DNA of 64,000 bases from Conchocele bisecta (taxonomy: Eukaryota > Mollusca > Bivalvia > Lucinida > Thyasiridae): the NCBI GenBank assembly GCA_029237695.1, contig CM055277.1, positions 36,056,242 to 36,120,241 of the forward strand. Direction: 5' to 3'. A program made the position numbers and the translations under genes. Below, piece by piece: positions 41,953-53,729 of this stretch; positions within the stretch are counted from its first letter, which is position 1; each line of letters starts with the position of its first letter. The notes under the pieces were generated by a model. That model made no database searches. It saw only the letters and a list, made by a program, of their open reading frames with translations, and was not told the origin of the DNA.

Positions 41953-43041
41953 ACAAGAAACGAGGCAAAGCCACGAAGGCCAGGTTTTTTCCAAGCCTGG
42001 ACACTTTGATAACATAATTATACCCACTTTTTGTAGACTAGATGGGGCGAGACATGGACACTAAAAAAATAGATATAGTAGATGGAAAAACTTTAACGAA
42101 AAAACTTTAACCGGACACACGGACGGACGGACGTATGCCAAAATGCCGACGATATCGCGCTTTCCGCAAGCGGGTGCGACAATGATGATAAACACCCATG
42201 TGAAGTATCAAGGTAATGGGTGAAGCAGTTGCAGAGATATACATGTAGTACACGAAAAAACACCCATGTGAAGTTTCAAGGTAATGGGCGAAGCAGTTGC
42301 AGAGATATAGTATAACAAAAAAGTTTTAACCAAAAAATTTAACCAGACGTACGTTAAAAAGTTAACGTTGAAAATGGCTAAGTCAATTACGTAGAAATAA
42401 TAGGTGAAGGTAAAAAAATGGTCACATGTTGGATAGTTGTATGTGGTAGGCACCCCTTGGTTATGAAGCTGTGAAAGTTTGGTGGTCCTAGGTGGTACAG
42501 TACCAAAGAAATGGACTTAAACACGAATACTTAACATTGTAAACGCGAAAAGTTAACATTGAAAATGCCTAAGTCGACTGCGCGGAAAAAATGGGTCAAG
42601 TTAAAAAAAAAAGTAACATGTTGGATAGTGATATGTGGTGGGCACTCCTTGATTATGAAGCTGTGAAAGTTTGGTGGTCCTAGGTGGTACAGTACCAAAG
42701 AAATGGACTTAAACACGAAAACTTAACATTGAAAACGCGAAAACTTAACATTGAAAATGGCTAAGTCGATTGCGCGGAAAAAATGCGTCAAGTTAAAAAA
42801 AAGTAACATGTTGGATAGTGATATGTGGTGGGCACCCCTTGATTATGAAGCTGTGAAAGTTTGGTGGTCGTAGGTGGTACAGTAACAAAGAAATGGACTC
42901 AAACACGAAAACTTAACATTGATTGTGGACGCCGCCCGCCCGCCCGCGCCCGCCCGCCGCCGCCCGCCCGCCCGCCCGCACCCGCCCGGCTTTCGCCAAT
43001 CCAATAGCCTGGATTTTTTTAAAAAAAAACCTGGCTAAAAA
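41953..43041 (+). mobile_element. family A element, complete copy (pearl/HINE-like)
   Basis: It starts CAAGAAACGAGGCAAAGCC followed by CCAGGTTTTTTCC. A CACGGACGGACGGACG microsatellite, then core repeats (one unit of the CAAGGTAATGGG type and three of the TGTTGGATAGTGATATG type) and a CCCG-rich run follow. It ends AAAACCTGGCTAAAAA. CCAGGTTTTTT and AAAAAACCTGG form an 11-bp subterminal inverted repeat. The flanks AAAGGAAA and TTGTAAGAAATTT join to the intact satellite sequence seen at 41,550-41,570, so insertion left no clear target duplication. It has no coding capacity. Confidence 0.75.
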
Positions 43042-43369
43042 TTGTAAGAAATTTACCCAAACGTTCTGTTTGTGAAAGCGCTATGTCTGTGACCTTAACC
43101 TTGGGATTGCTGGTGGCTAGAGGGTCATAGATTGATAGCATGATAGAGGACCATTGGAGGTATGCATGTGTGAAATATCAATAAGTTCAATCAAAGCAAA
43201 CCGAAGTTATAATCGACGCTGACAACGCCGATGTTGACGACAGACGCCGGGGGCATGCTATTAGCTCTTCCAGCACTTTATAAAGGCTTGTTAAAAATTG
43301 TTGATTGGAGGATAAATACAATTTTGACTGCAAACCGTGCTGGTTCGAGGAGGCCGAGTGGTTACCTAC

Positions 43370-43571
43370 TCGGTGAGAAGCGGCAGAATTGTCCAGGAGC
43401 CGAGCCGCGGCCACTTCTTGTGTGTGAGGTAGAGCCCGGGCTTGTCCTCGCTCGCCATGCCCTCCAGCTGTTCCATGAAGTGGATCTGGAGTAGCCGTGC
43501 ACGCCCCACGTGGTACGGGTTCACTTGGGTGAGCACCACAAACACAACGTCCGACAGCTTCGTCACTGCCC
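43370..43571 (-). CDS. exon-like conserved-looking segment, unknown gene
   Basis: This is a GC-rich island in AT-rich repeats. On the minus strand CCGTGTACAG precedes the open segment (acceptor AG at 43,573-43,572), and ACCGA/GTAGGT follows (possible donor GT at 43,369-43,368); if the donor is not used, a TAG stop follows at once. The translation contains KLSDVVFVVLTQVNPYHVG, then LLQIHFMEQLEGMASEDKPG and LTHKKWPRLGSWTILPLL, which has the look of conserved protein. I do not recognise the gene. It may be a captured or duplicated exon or a real exon of a large gene. Confidence 0.45.
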
Positions 43572-43739
43572 CTGTACACGGCACAAGGATTGAACTATAT
43601 GCTGAACTATAGTGTTGCCTACGGTTTGTTTTTATCAAATATTTTTCTAAATGTGTTTAGAGAGGGCATGAGAATCGCCCCCAAGAGGTTAACGACACTG
43701 GGTCTCAGATACGCACAGATTAGAAAACTAGAATTGTGG

Positions 43740-43900
43740 CCAGTAGGCACACGAATGCCCCAGCTGGCAGCCAAAGACAATTCCGCCACTGAAGCGGTGT
43801 CACGCCTGCCGAGGCATTTGACCTTAACATGATCATGGGCATCTGCTAAAGAAAGCATGCTTAAAACACGAAAAGGTCAAGGTTGAAGAAACTTTATGAC
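43740..43900. repeat. dispersed repeat with GCCGAGGCATTTGACC
   Basis: CACACGAATGCCCCAGC, AATTCCGCCACTGAAGCGG and TGCCGAGGCATTTGACC recur at 45,468-45,530 in nearly the same form. Its head resembles that of family D. Confidence 0.6.
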
Positions 43901-43903
43901 AAA

Positions 43904-45289
43904 CAAGAGCTGTAGGAGAACAGCATAGCTCGACTACTAGGGTTGTCGATGTACACATAGCTTGACAAACAAGGTGGTTGCGGCCTGCATAAAAACCTTA
44001 ACCAAGGTTGACTAAAAAGTAATTCAAGGTTAAATGTAGGTCAATGTCAGATATAGGACAGGGGTTATTGATGTACATCACTAGGAGATGGGAGATGAAG
44101 TTTTCCAAGTATGGTTGCTGTAGGCCCAGGAGTATTCCATATACAAGCTTGACTAAAAACCTTAACCAAGGGGAAATAGCTAAGTAATCCAATGATAAAA
44201 GTAGGTCAAGGTCAAATATATGTCAGGGATTATTGATGTACATCACTAGGAGATGAAGTTGTCCAAGTATGGTTGATGTAGGCCCAGGAGTATTCCATAT
44301 ACAAGCTTGACTATAAACATTAACCAAGTAATTCAAGGTTAAATGTAGGTGAAGGTAAAATATAGGTCAGGAGTTATTGATGTACATCCCTATGAGAAAA
44401 AGTTATCCAAGTATGGTGTCTGTATGCACAATAGTATTCCATCTACAAGCTTGACTAAAAACCTTAACCAAGGTTGACTAAAAACCTTAACCAAGGGGAA
44501 TTAACTAAGTAATTGAAGGTTAAATGTAGGTCAAGGTCAAATATAGGTCAGGGGTTGTTGATGTACATCACTAGGAGATGAAGTTGTCCAAGTATGGTGG
44601 GTGTAGGGCCAGTAGTATTCCATATACAAGCTTGACTAAAAACCTTAACCAAGGGGAATTAACTAAGTAATTCAAGAGGAAATGTAGGTCAAGGTCAAAT
44701 ATAGCTCAGGGGCTATTGATGTACATCCCTAGGAGAAAAGGTTGTCCAAGTATGGTGTCTGTATGAACAATAGTATTCCTGTACAAGCTTGACTAAAAAC
44801 CTTAACCAAGGTTGAGTAAAAACCTTAACCAAGGGGAATTAACTAAGTAGTATTCCATATACAAGCTTGACTAAAAACCTTAACCAAGGGGAATTAACTA
44901 AGTAATTCAAGATGAAATGTAGGTCAAGGTCAAATATATATCAGGGGTTATTGATGTACATCCCTATGAGAAAAGGTTGTCCAAGTATGGTGTATGTATG
45001 CACAATAGTATTCCATGTACAAGCTTGACTAAAAACCTTACCCAAGGTTGACTAAAAACCTTAACCAAGGGGAATTAACTAAGTAATTGAGGAGGAAATG
45101 TAGGTCAAGGTCAAATATAGATCAGGGGTTATTGATGTACATCACTAGGAGATGAAGTTGTCCAAGTATGGTGGGTGTAGGGCCAGTAGTATTCCATATA
45201 CAAGCTTGACTAAAAACCTTAACCAAGGCGTGACGTGATGGTGACGCCGACGCCGGGGTGACAACATAAGCTCTAACTCGAGCTAAAAA
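43904..45289 (+). repeat. satellite-cored element, family C
   Basis: It starts CAAGAGCTGTAGGAGAACAG, has about seven core units of 145-235 bp (ATTGATGTACATCACTAGG recurring near 44,070, 44,234, 44,379, 44,560, 44,719, 44,953 and 45,133), then GACGCCGACGCCGGGG, and ends CTCGAGCTAAAAA. GAGCT/AGCTC words sit near both ends. The frame shows no gene. Confidence 0.75.
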
Positions 45290-46060
45290 ATGGCTAAGTG
45301 TTTCCACAACCATGTGAAAGTCAAAACGCTCAAGGTCATGTTAATGGTAGCATGATTGAGTTCCAAATGCTTACATGTATCAAGTGTCCAAATATTGAAA
45401 CAATCCATCAAGTAATATTAATGTTATACGATGATGAAGAAACTTGTACAAACTTTTTGAAGCAAACAAGAATTCCGCCACGGAAGCGGTGTCGCGCCTG
45501 CCGAGGCATTTGACCGTAACATGATCGTGGGCATGTACTAAAGCAACATAAAAAAAAACGTCGAGAAGTGCATGTTTAAAATACGAAAAGGGTCACGGTT
45601 GAAGAAACTTTTTGACAAAAAAATGGCTACGTGTTTCCACAACCATGTGAAGGTCAAAATGGTCAAAGTCATGTTAATGGCAGCATGAGTGTGTTCCAAA
45701 TGCTTACATGTATCAAGTGTCCAAATATTGAATCAATCCATCAAGTAATATTAATGTTATCCGATGATGAAGAAACTTGTACAAATTTTTTGACTAAAAA
45801 AAATGGCTAATTGTTTTTGCAAACATTTGACAGTGAAAAAGGTCAAAAAAGTTTCATAGGAGTTGTGTACACAAACTATGCAGTTTTTCTGTCTGCTGCC
45901 CGCCCACCCACCCCGCAGTAAAACATAATACGCCCATTTTTTTAAAACGGTCATATAAAAATTAGATTTTCCGATACAAGCTAGTCTCATTAAATTGTAT
46001 CAAAATAATTTCACACATTTTACTTGATACGGAGTTTTAACAAGAGTGCCATAAGTCACA
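45290..46060. repeat. dispersed repeat, two related units 332 bp apart
   Basis: AATGGCTA(A/C)GTGTTTCCACAACC recurs at about 45,290 and 45,622 with the downstream CATCAAGTAATATTAATG words. A tail with CACCCACCCC and TAAAACGGTCATATAAAAA ends near 45,960. The block at 62,090-62,370 has a similar tail. Confidence 0.6.
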
Positions 46061-46429
46061 AAATACGTCCGTCGAAGATGGGCCAGACAGTGAAGATGCA
46101 AAATGTGAAGCTGTCACAATACTATAGCATTATTTCTTCCTCTTGTTGTGATAAACAGGTATACATACTAATTTAGGTAGAGATGTGTAAAGTAAAAATT
46201 ATATAGAATTTGATACAAAACTGTAGAAAAAATGGCTAAGTTTTGTTTCTGTATAAAAACACCAAGGGTGCACATCAATATGTGTAGAAGACATGTGTAC
46301 AGTTTCATATCGATTTAGTAGGCTTGTTAACTGCAAGAAATATGGGTTTGACTTCACATCATGATACAAAGGTTCTCTTTGGTATGGAAGTTCCTTAGGA
46401 CCATAGAAAGTTTTTTTATCCAAAGACAC

Positions 46430-47050
46430 ATGCTCTATCTCATATTCAAGATGGCTGCTGGTGGCCATATTGAAATTATGGCCGACGATATATAAGTGGA
46501 GCTAAATTTCAATTAAATTATGATTCCCATTTCTAGTGTTGTATGCTAGCTTCTCACAATCATGGAGGAATGAATATCAAATATACTATAGTCGAGTCGA
46601 ATTTAGGGTGAACCTTGCAGTATGGTTCTACTAACGTTTTTTGATTGATTTTGTTAGTTCATGATGTGGATAATCGGAAACTGAATGATGCCACGCTGGC
46701 ATCATTGAGCAATTTTCAGAATTCAAGATGGTGTCTAAGATGGCGGCCAAAATAGGATAAAATCATATATTGGTCAATAAAAGCTAATAAAAGTCAATAT
46801 TCGCGATTAGATTTCAGACAAAAATAGAATAAATTAAATTTCAACTTTTTATGGTATTCGGATAAAATCCAAGATGGCCGCCATATACAATTTAAATTAA
46901 TATAACTAGGCAAATGGATTACGGAATTTCGTCGAACTATGTTCGCAATTAAACAAAACTATTAAAACAGCGCGTAAATATTATTCCAGTCGTTTGTCTC
47001 AATTCAAGATGGCGTCCAAGATGGCCGACAGCATGCTTCAAGTATAAATC
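46430..47050. repeat. AAGATGGC-type repeat blocks
   Basis: CAAGATGGCTGCTGG (46,449), CAAGATGGTGTCTAAGATGG (46,724), CAAGATGGCCGCC (46,870) and CAAGATGGCGTCCAAGATGG (47,003) are spaced 130-270 bp apart. The block around 46,690-46,760 is an inverted copy of the end of the 4.9-kb block. Confidence 0.65.
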
Positions 47051-47690
47051 TTAAACATAGTAGTTTATATTAAAAGCATTTTAAGGCGACATTTTGTGAA
47101 AATATGAAACAATATGATAATATATGTATCACATTTTAATAGTAACCGTCACTTGCATTATATAGTTCAATATCAGTTGTATGCCGCTATCATATTAAAT
47201 CATTTTAACACTACCCCCTCACAAAACAGAAGGCAATTTCTTCATCCACAAATGAACAAGTATACAAAAACGAGCTGAAAATCAGTTGATTTTGTCTTGT
47301 AATTTTAAACTCACATCACCGAAGTTGATCGACCACAGAGGTGCATGTATACTGCATTTACCATAATGTATTGCATTGGTTGTTCTTAGGTTTATGGGTC
47401 TCCTTTTCGTATCTTGTTCTCTATTTACCCATTGCTTTCTTTCTGTGATATTATTGTTTTCCGATCCTTTGTGGGTTTTGAACACGTCTACATATCTTTT
47501 CGACAATTTGTACAGTCTTTTGGGTATTAATTGTTAGTGTCGTGTTGTCTATTGTAGTTTCACTCATTTGTATTTATATGTTCAATGGCTAATGTATGTA
47601 TCAGTTTCAATATTTGCCGTGTGGAGTTTTTGTTGCTTTACTTCGGTCACTTAATATGACAGTTGTGATATACACACATTCCCACTGATC
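47050..47690. other. intergenic, nothing recognised
   Basis: A minus-strand frame at 47,282-47,506 has no recognisable motif. The rest is AT-rich. Confidence 0.3.
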
Positions 47691-47697
47691 GCATGCA

Positions 47698-49650
47698 CTA
47701 CTCGTGAGCGTCGTCCTCGTTTTCACTATTCAAGTAACTCTCATCCGCCCTTTTGTGAGGATTGCTGCAGCTCTCCAATGACATGCACTTACAAAATGAA
47801 GTACAAGACACCGCCGCTGCTCCGTGGCATAAACAGGTACGTATTGAGCAAGCATTTTGTGCACTATTCCCATAGGCAACAACTTTCATAAGATCTGGTG
47901 GAGCAACCTCAGACACTCATGTGGATGGAATGTGCACTCCATTGAAAACAACCCAGCCATACAGTGATATGTTGGGTGGGTCCAGTTGATCTGCTGCTTT
48001 AGATCATGGTTTGCAAGTGAGCCCATTTGATGTGCTCATTCAGCGCATAGTCTGTTGGTGGTAATGTCTGAATTTTTGGAGTGTCTCTCTTACTCATGAA
48101 TATGGTGTGTCGTAATTGGTTCATGGACGTGTGAGTCTGTTTTTCCTTATACATCCTGCCTACAAACCTATGACCAGCTGTGATAATTTCCATAAGGTGA
48201 TGTGATTTCCCCAAGTATCTACAGACCAACATCATTTTTCACCATGTCTGCAACCTGCCAAACAGGTGACTAACAGTATCACATACCGTCAGTGCACGTG
48301 TAGCAAGCAGTTGGGCTGACTTCGGACCAAACTGTGTAGCGCTGGCGTTGATGTCAATTAGTCTTTCATCAGACTTTTTCAACGACAGGTGTGCCACCTT
48401 CAACACAAGCAATGCAAACACGTCTACTTGTACGTGCTTGATATTTCTGGTGAACAAGAGACATGACATAGCTGGTGATGATGCAGTCTGCTTCTTCGTG
48501 CTTGTACAGTCTTCCCCAACCATAGTCAGATTTTTGGCAGTTTTCTCTGTGCGAAATGCTTTTATCAGCGATCTCTTGTTGTGTGTAGTTTTCATGATTG
48601 TATCCCTGGCAGGTAAGGTTGTTTCGAGAGTGAGATTGACAGTGGGACAGACACTTGATCCTGTTTGCCTGAGTCGCTCGTGTGTCTTTATTGACCCCTC
48701 TATGTATCTGTCAAAGACAACTATGACGCGATGATCCTTTTCGACGGCCCTTATGAAATTCTGATGTAGAACATGCACATCAGGTGCCCTTGTTTCGTCT
48801 ATCCAAACTGCAAGTTTATGCAGAATCGGTGAGTTTGTGCCTTTGCGCATGCTTCCATAATCGTCAAATATAGCTGGTGGAAGCGGTGCAAATTCAAAAC
48901 AGAGCATTTTCTGTAGTGAAACATCGTGCTTCTGTGACAATACAAGTAATCGTCCATAGAGCTTTTTCATGTCATACACTGCTCTAGCCCCTACATGTAC
49001 CTCTTTCTTCATTGATTCCATTGTCACGACTTTGGAGTGGATAGTATTGTAACAAGAATTCTGCAGAATCAAATGTCTCGCCGTGTTCCGCCTTGACCTT
49101 CACCCTGGGGCCTTGACCTTGACCCTGGGGCCCCTAGAGTAGTCCTATATGCATCTACATATCACAGTAAAGGTATGTATAAAGTTTGATGACTGTAGCT
49201 GATAAGGTGTTGAAGTAATGACCATAACACGAAAACTTAACATTGAATGATGACGACCGACGCTGCCGCAGCCGACGACGAAGACTCCGGAAAAGCAAAA
49301 CCTTAGTCTCGCTTTCCGCTTTCGCAGGCGAGACAAAAACCAGTCGGCAATGTCTTCGTAAATTCTGCTACCATACACTCTACAATTGCCAGTGCATATT
49401 GTACGTTCACGGTTTCATCAGCGACTCGACCATTTACCACATTTAACAACATGTCTGATTCTGGTTGTTCTAGTGGGTGAGGACACCGTTTCAGCTCACT
49501 TTTAATTTTAGTTCTGTCTGCTTGATCAAGTTTCTTTCGTTTTTGTCCCTCTTCCTTGTGTTTGTTTGTCTTTGTGTCATATTCATCGTCATCGAGGTAC
49601 TAAAACATATCGTCCTTAGCTGGAGACACGGTACTGCAAACATGGTATGA
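47698..49650 (-). pseudogene. Cys-rich-tail multicopy family gene, copy 2 (more complete, broken)
   Basis: It is the paralogue of 3,012-3,995. On the minus strand: a charged N-terminal part (about 49,620-49,400), an interruption at 49,051-49,346 by a short repeat, then a 277-aa frame (49,072-48,239) with TIHSKVVTMESMKK, LPPAIFDDYGSMRKG, VVFDRYIEGSIKTHERLR and ALTVCDTVSHLFG (the usual GCDT is VCDT here), then 48,235-47,999 with LPPTDYALNEHIKWAHLQTM, and finally 47,916-47,698 with CSIRTCLCHG and SCTSFCKC, a Cys-rich tail. At least three breaks exist. The function is unknown; I associate the family with repetitive genes of molluscs and cnidarians. Confidence 0.65.
49051..49346 (+). mobile_element. 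short satellite-free element, family E, inserted in the duplicated gene
   Basis: It starts about CAAGAATTCTGC with TGTCTCGCCGTG inside, contains a CCTTGACCTTGACCCTGGGG duplicated block and a CGACGACGAAG run, and ends TTCGCAGGCGAGACAAAAA. TGTCTCGCC and GGCGAGACA are subterminal inverted repeats. The paralogous empty site at about 3,629-3,640 lacks it. Confidence 0.7.
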
Positions 49651-50289
49651 TACAACCCAACGCGCCGTCTTATATTGCCAAGACATAAGCCCGGTTTTAA
49701 TAGATCGTTGTACACATGGAAACGTATCCGTATGTGTCTGTATTATAACTGGGCCCTCGACTAGCCTCACTCCTTCGATATTTGGGCCGCCGGCTGAGAA
49801 AAGAGACACTTGTGACCAATGCATATCCCGATCATAGTGTTATTACACTCCAAACATTGATCAGAAACTGTGACAGAGGAATGTGAACAATGTTGGATTG
49901 ACTGAATGGGGTGGGTCCTGGTCAGACTGTGCATCCATGCTGATATAGGGCTATGCTGGCTGCACAAGTCTTATGACACTGTTTTCATTCGGTGGCCCAC
50001 TAATGCGACCAGTATATACCCAGATAAGTCTGCACACCTGCGTAATCTGACTGCTCTTGACATACACTGTTTGACTTTCAGTCACTGATGTAACGTTTGG
50101 TTTCTCAGCAAAAGTGATAGATCCCACTCATAATCAAAAGTGTACCATTTTCCATACGGCACATGACATGTAATTTTGCAAATGGTGCAAGATCCGGCGG
50201 TGCATGTATAAACATATTTTTGTTTTGTAGACTTGTGTTTTAATGATTCACATTATTTTGATTTGAGAAAAAGTAAGAAAATCTGACAG

Positions 50290-50721
50290 TGAGTGAGTGA
50301 GTGAATAGGGTTTAACGTCCGCTTTTCTGACATAGAGGTACAAGCCTCAGGGAGTCTACACGCAGACGGGTCAACGGGGTCGAGTCCCGTATCCACCTGT
50401 CCAAGGGGGGTAAATCCCAACTTCAGAACTCAATATTTACAATCAAAATATATATTCAGTCCTGAAATTAGAACAACCTGATCTGGTGCCAGGCCCTCGC
50501 CACACCAGCATCATTTATCCCATCCCCTAAAAGTAATAGGATTAGCACTAATCTTACTTTTATATATGGGGCATAGCCCGACTCAACTCTCACATACAAG
50601 AAAGCCAAAAATGTACATGAGGGCCAAATCCGGTATAGTGGGTTCCGGAAAGTATGAACCCAATCGTTAAGCCAGTTTAGTCGCCTTTTACGACAAGCAA
50701 TGGCTACTGCAGCAAAAAAAA
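50290..50721 (+). mobile_element. tRNA-derived SINE with 12-bp target duplication
   Basis: AAAATCTGACAG lies at both edges (50,278-50,289 and 50,722-50,733), and a poly(A) tract ends the element, which are hallmarks of target-primed insertion. It starts TGAGTGAGTGAGTGAATAG, has GGGTCGAGTCCCGTATCC (Pol III B-box-like) near 50,375 and CACACCAGCATCATT further on. The paralogous copy near 4,718 lacks it, so it is younger than the duplication. Confidence 0.85.
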
Positions 50722-50784
50722 AAATCTGACAGAAATTGCATTTTGAAATTATTCAAGAAACAACAAAATTTAGTTAAAAATATA

Positions 50785-51620
50785 TAACATTTGGCGGCCA
50801 TCTTGGATTCCATTTTAAATTTCACAAAAAGTTGCAGGTATATACACCTTATATTTAATAAATATTATTTACGACTTGGTACCAATCAGTTTCTAAAAAT
50901 CAGCTCATTTGGGCCATTTTATCCTATTCTGGTCGCCATCTTGGACGCCATCTTGAATTCTGTAAATTGCTCAATGATGACAGCGTGGCATCATTCGGTT
51001 TCCAATTACTGACACACTAAACTACCAAAATCAATTAAAAAACGTTAGTAGTACCATACTGCAAGGTTGACCCAAATTCCGGGTCCCCACGACTCGACTA
51101 CTAGTTGTATTTCAATTCCAAGATGGCCACCGGCGGCCATATTGGAAAAAAAATGACACACAGTATACAAGTTCAGCTAAATTTCAATAAAAGTAATGAT
51201 TTACATTTCTTCCGTTATATACAAGGTTCTAAGGGTCATAGAGGAATGAATATCTAATATAGAAGTTGTATGTCAAATTCAAGATGGCCACCGGTGGCCA
51301 TATTGGTAAAAGTGGGCGACAATATATAAGTGTAGCTAAATAGCAATAAAAGTAATGCTTTAAATTTCTTCTGTTATATTCAAGTTTCTAAGGGTTATGG
51401 AGGAATGAATATCTAATACAGAAGCTTTATCTAAAATTCAAGATGGCCGCCGGTTGCCATATTGGTAAAAATTGCTGAATTGTATTTAATGAATTAATGT
51501 TGTAATATGACTCCTCTTTGATATAGAACTACACATGTGTCATAAAACACAGACAAACATAATTAGTAAGTTGTATCTCGAATCCAAGATGGTCGCCATC
51601 AGCCAATTTTCAATTAAATC
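50785..51620. repeat. AAGATGGCC/GGCCATCTT repeat array
   Basis: CAAGATGGCCACCGGCGG (51,119), CAAGATGGCCACCGGTGG (51,281), CAAGATGGCCGCCGG (51,440) and CCAAGATGGTCGCC (51,583) are spaced 145-160 bp apart, each followed by CATATTGG and a GTGTAGCTAAAT...AATAAAAGTAATG segment. The first part matches copy 1 of the duplication. Confidence 0.75.
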
Positions 51621-51644
51621 CGCTAACTGTTTGTCTTAGATGCT

Positions 51645-51766
51645 ATATTCCATCGTACATTTTGAATAGCGGGAAATAATACACGAGTGTGCGTCAGCTT
51701 CCGCGTACGGACGCCGACGGACACGAGTGTATTATTTCCGCTATTCAAACATGTACGATGGAATAT
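51645..51766. repeat. long inverted repeat (arms about 47 bp, short spacer)
   Basis: ATATTCCATCGTACAT...GAATAGCGGGAAATAATACAC on the left is mirrored by GTGTATTATTTCCGCTATTC...ATGTACGATGGAATAT on the right with small mismatches. The spacer is GC-rich (CGTACGGACGCCGACGG). It could fold into a hairpin. Confidence 0.85.
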
Positions 51767-51894
51767 CTTATTTATTACACTTCCACGGCAGATATATATG
51801 CACATTTTGGTCTATTTTTTGAGATTATAATCAATGAATTGTGATGTGCGCATGAATAGTTATACAATGACGTGTTTTCCCGCGTTTTGACGTT

Positions 51895-51925
51895 ACGTTG
51901 TGTGACGTCAAATGTGACGTCATGT
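51895..51925. promoter_or_regulatory. CRE/ATF-like sites
   Basis: GTGACGTCAAA and GTGACGTCATG are 13 bp apart; the second is a full TGACGTCA palindrome and the first has the same eight bases. No gene start is evident nearby, so the site may belong to a mobile element. Confidence 0.45.
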
Positions 51926-52284
51926 AAACTTTTTGAAATCCAAATTAAGCAGCTGTTCTATGAACCAGATATATTTGAGTGCATGTTTGGAATGTGTTCA
52001 ATCACATTATAATTGACTGTAATAAAAATTAAACATTTTGCATGGTAGCTCGTGGTTTCCAAGAAAACAGGCGCGCAATTATGGGTGTTCTCTTCACGGT
52101 GTATTATTTGTAAGGAGTTGATTACGCGAAACCCGTGCAAATAAATTGCAAGAGTGTAATAAAAACATCTATTCCATCTGTAGACAATAACATATGTAAA
52201 CAAAACTGAATCTCAGATCCAAGATGGCTGCCAGCAATCATTCGGAAACAGATAAGACATGTATATGTAGAAACACATAAATAA

Positions 52285-53407
52285 CTAGAAACGAGGCAAA
52301 GCCACGAAGGCCAGGTTTTTTCCAAGCATAGACACTTGGATAACATAATTATACCCACTTTTTGTAGACTAGATGGCCGTGACCTGCATGTCGCGCCTTG
52401 GGTCAATTACGTAGAAATAATAGGTGAAGGTAAAAAAATGGTCACATGTTGGATAGTTGTATGTGGTAGGCACCCCTTGGTTATGAAGCTGTGAAAGTTT
52501 GGTGGTCCTAGGTGGTACAGTACCAAAGAAATGGACTTAAACACGAAAACTTAACATTGTAAACACGAAAACTTAACATTGAAAATGGGTAAGTCGACTG
52601 CGCGGAAAAAATGGGGGATGTTAAAAAAAAAATAAAAAAAAATAACATGTTGGATAGTGATATGTGGTGGGTACCCCTTGATTATGAAGCTGTGAAAGTT
52701 TGGTGGTCCTAGGTGGTACAGTACCAAAGAAATGGACTTAAACACGAAAATAAACTTAACATTGTAAACGCGAAACTTAACATTGAAAATGGCTAAGTCG
52801 ACTACGCGGAAAAAATGGGTCAAGTTTAAAAAAAAGTAACATGTTGGATAGTGATATGTGGTGGGTACCCCTTGATTATGAAGCTGTGAAACTTTGGTGG
52901 TCCTAGGTGGTACAGTACCAAAGAAATGGACTTAAACACGAAAACTTAACATTGTAAACGCGAAAACTTAACATTGAAAATGGCTAAGTCGACTACGCGG
53001 AAAAAATGGGTCAAGTTAAAAAAAAAGTAACATGTTGGATAGTGATATGTGGTGGGTACCCCTTGATTATGAAGCTGTGAAAGTTTGGTGGTCCTAGGTG
53101 GTACAGTACCAAAGAAATGGACTTAAACACGAAAACTTAACATTGTAAACGCGAAACTTAACATTGAAAAATGGCTAAGTCGACTACGCGGAAAAAATGG
53201 GTCAAGTTAAAAAAAAAGTAACATGTTGGATAGTGATATGTGGTGGGCACCCCTTGATTATGAAGCTGTGAAAGTTTGGTGGTCCTAGGTGGTACAGTAA
53301 CAAAGAAATGGACTCAAACACGAAAACTTAACATTGATTGTGGACGCCGCCCGCCGCCCGCCGCCAATCCAATAGCCGGGATTTTTTTCTCAAAAAACCT
53401 GGCTAAT
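52285..53407 (+). mobile_element. family A element, second complete copy
   Basis: It starts AGAAACGAGGCAAAGCCACG with CCAGGTTTTTTCC. It carries five TGTTGGATAGTGATATG-type core units of about 180 bp, a CCGCCCGCCG run, and a 3' end of AAAAACCTGGCTAAT. Its leader is shorter than in the 41,953 copy and lacks the ACGG microsatellite. Confidence 0.7.
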
Positions 53408-53729
53408 AAAATAATAAATATTTACAGTTTGTACATGACTTTTTGTACTGTTTGGATCGGAAAAAATGGGTCAAGTTAAAAAAAAAGTAACATGTTGGAT
53501 AGTGATATGTGGTGGGCACCCCTTGATTATGAAGCTGTGAAAGTTTGGTGGTCCTAGGTGGTACAGTAACAAAGAAATGGACTCAAACACGAAAACTTAA
53601 CATTGATTGTGGACGCCGCCCGCCGCCCGCCGCCAATCCAATAGCCGGGATTTTTTTCTCAAAAAACCTGGCTAATAAAATAATAAATATTTACAGTTTG
53701 TACATGACTTTTTGTACTGTTTGGATCCG
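53192..53729. repeat. near-exact 269-bp tandem duplication
   Basis: The last core unit, the 3' end of family A and the unique flank (ATAAATATTTACAGTTTG, TTTTTGTACTGTTTGGATC) occur twice, 269 bp apart. Translated frames at 53,276 and 53,545 are identical for more than 55 codons. Confidence 0.85.

Larger units (their letters stand above)
48239..51040. repeat. segmental duplication, copy 2
   Basis: It is collinear with 3,012-5,010 in the same orientation, about 45 kb away. It is longer because of at least two insertions absent from copy 1: 49,051-49,346 and 50,290-50,721. It also keeps gene sequence (FDRY segment) that copy 1 has lost. Confidence 0.85.

Noticed and set aside
43960..45240. direct repeats resembling a CRISPR array
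   Set aside because: Units are 145-235 bp, diverged, without uniform short repeats and spacers, in a eukaryotic satellite.
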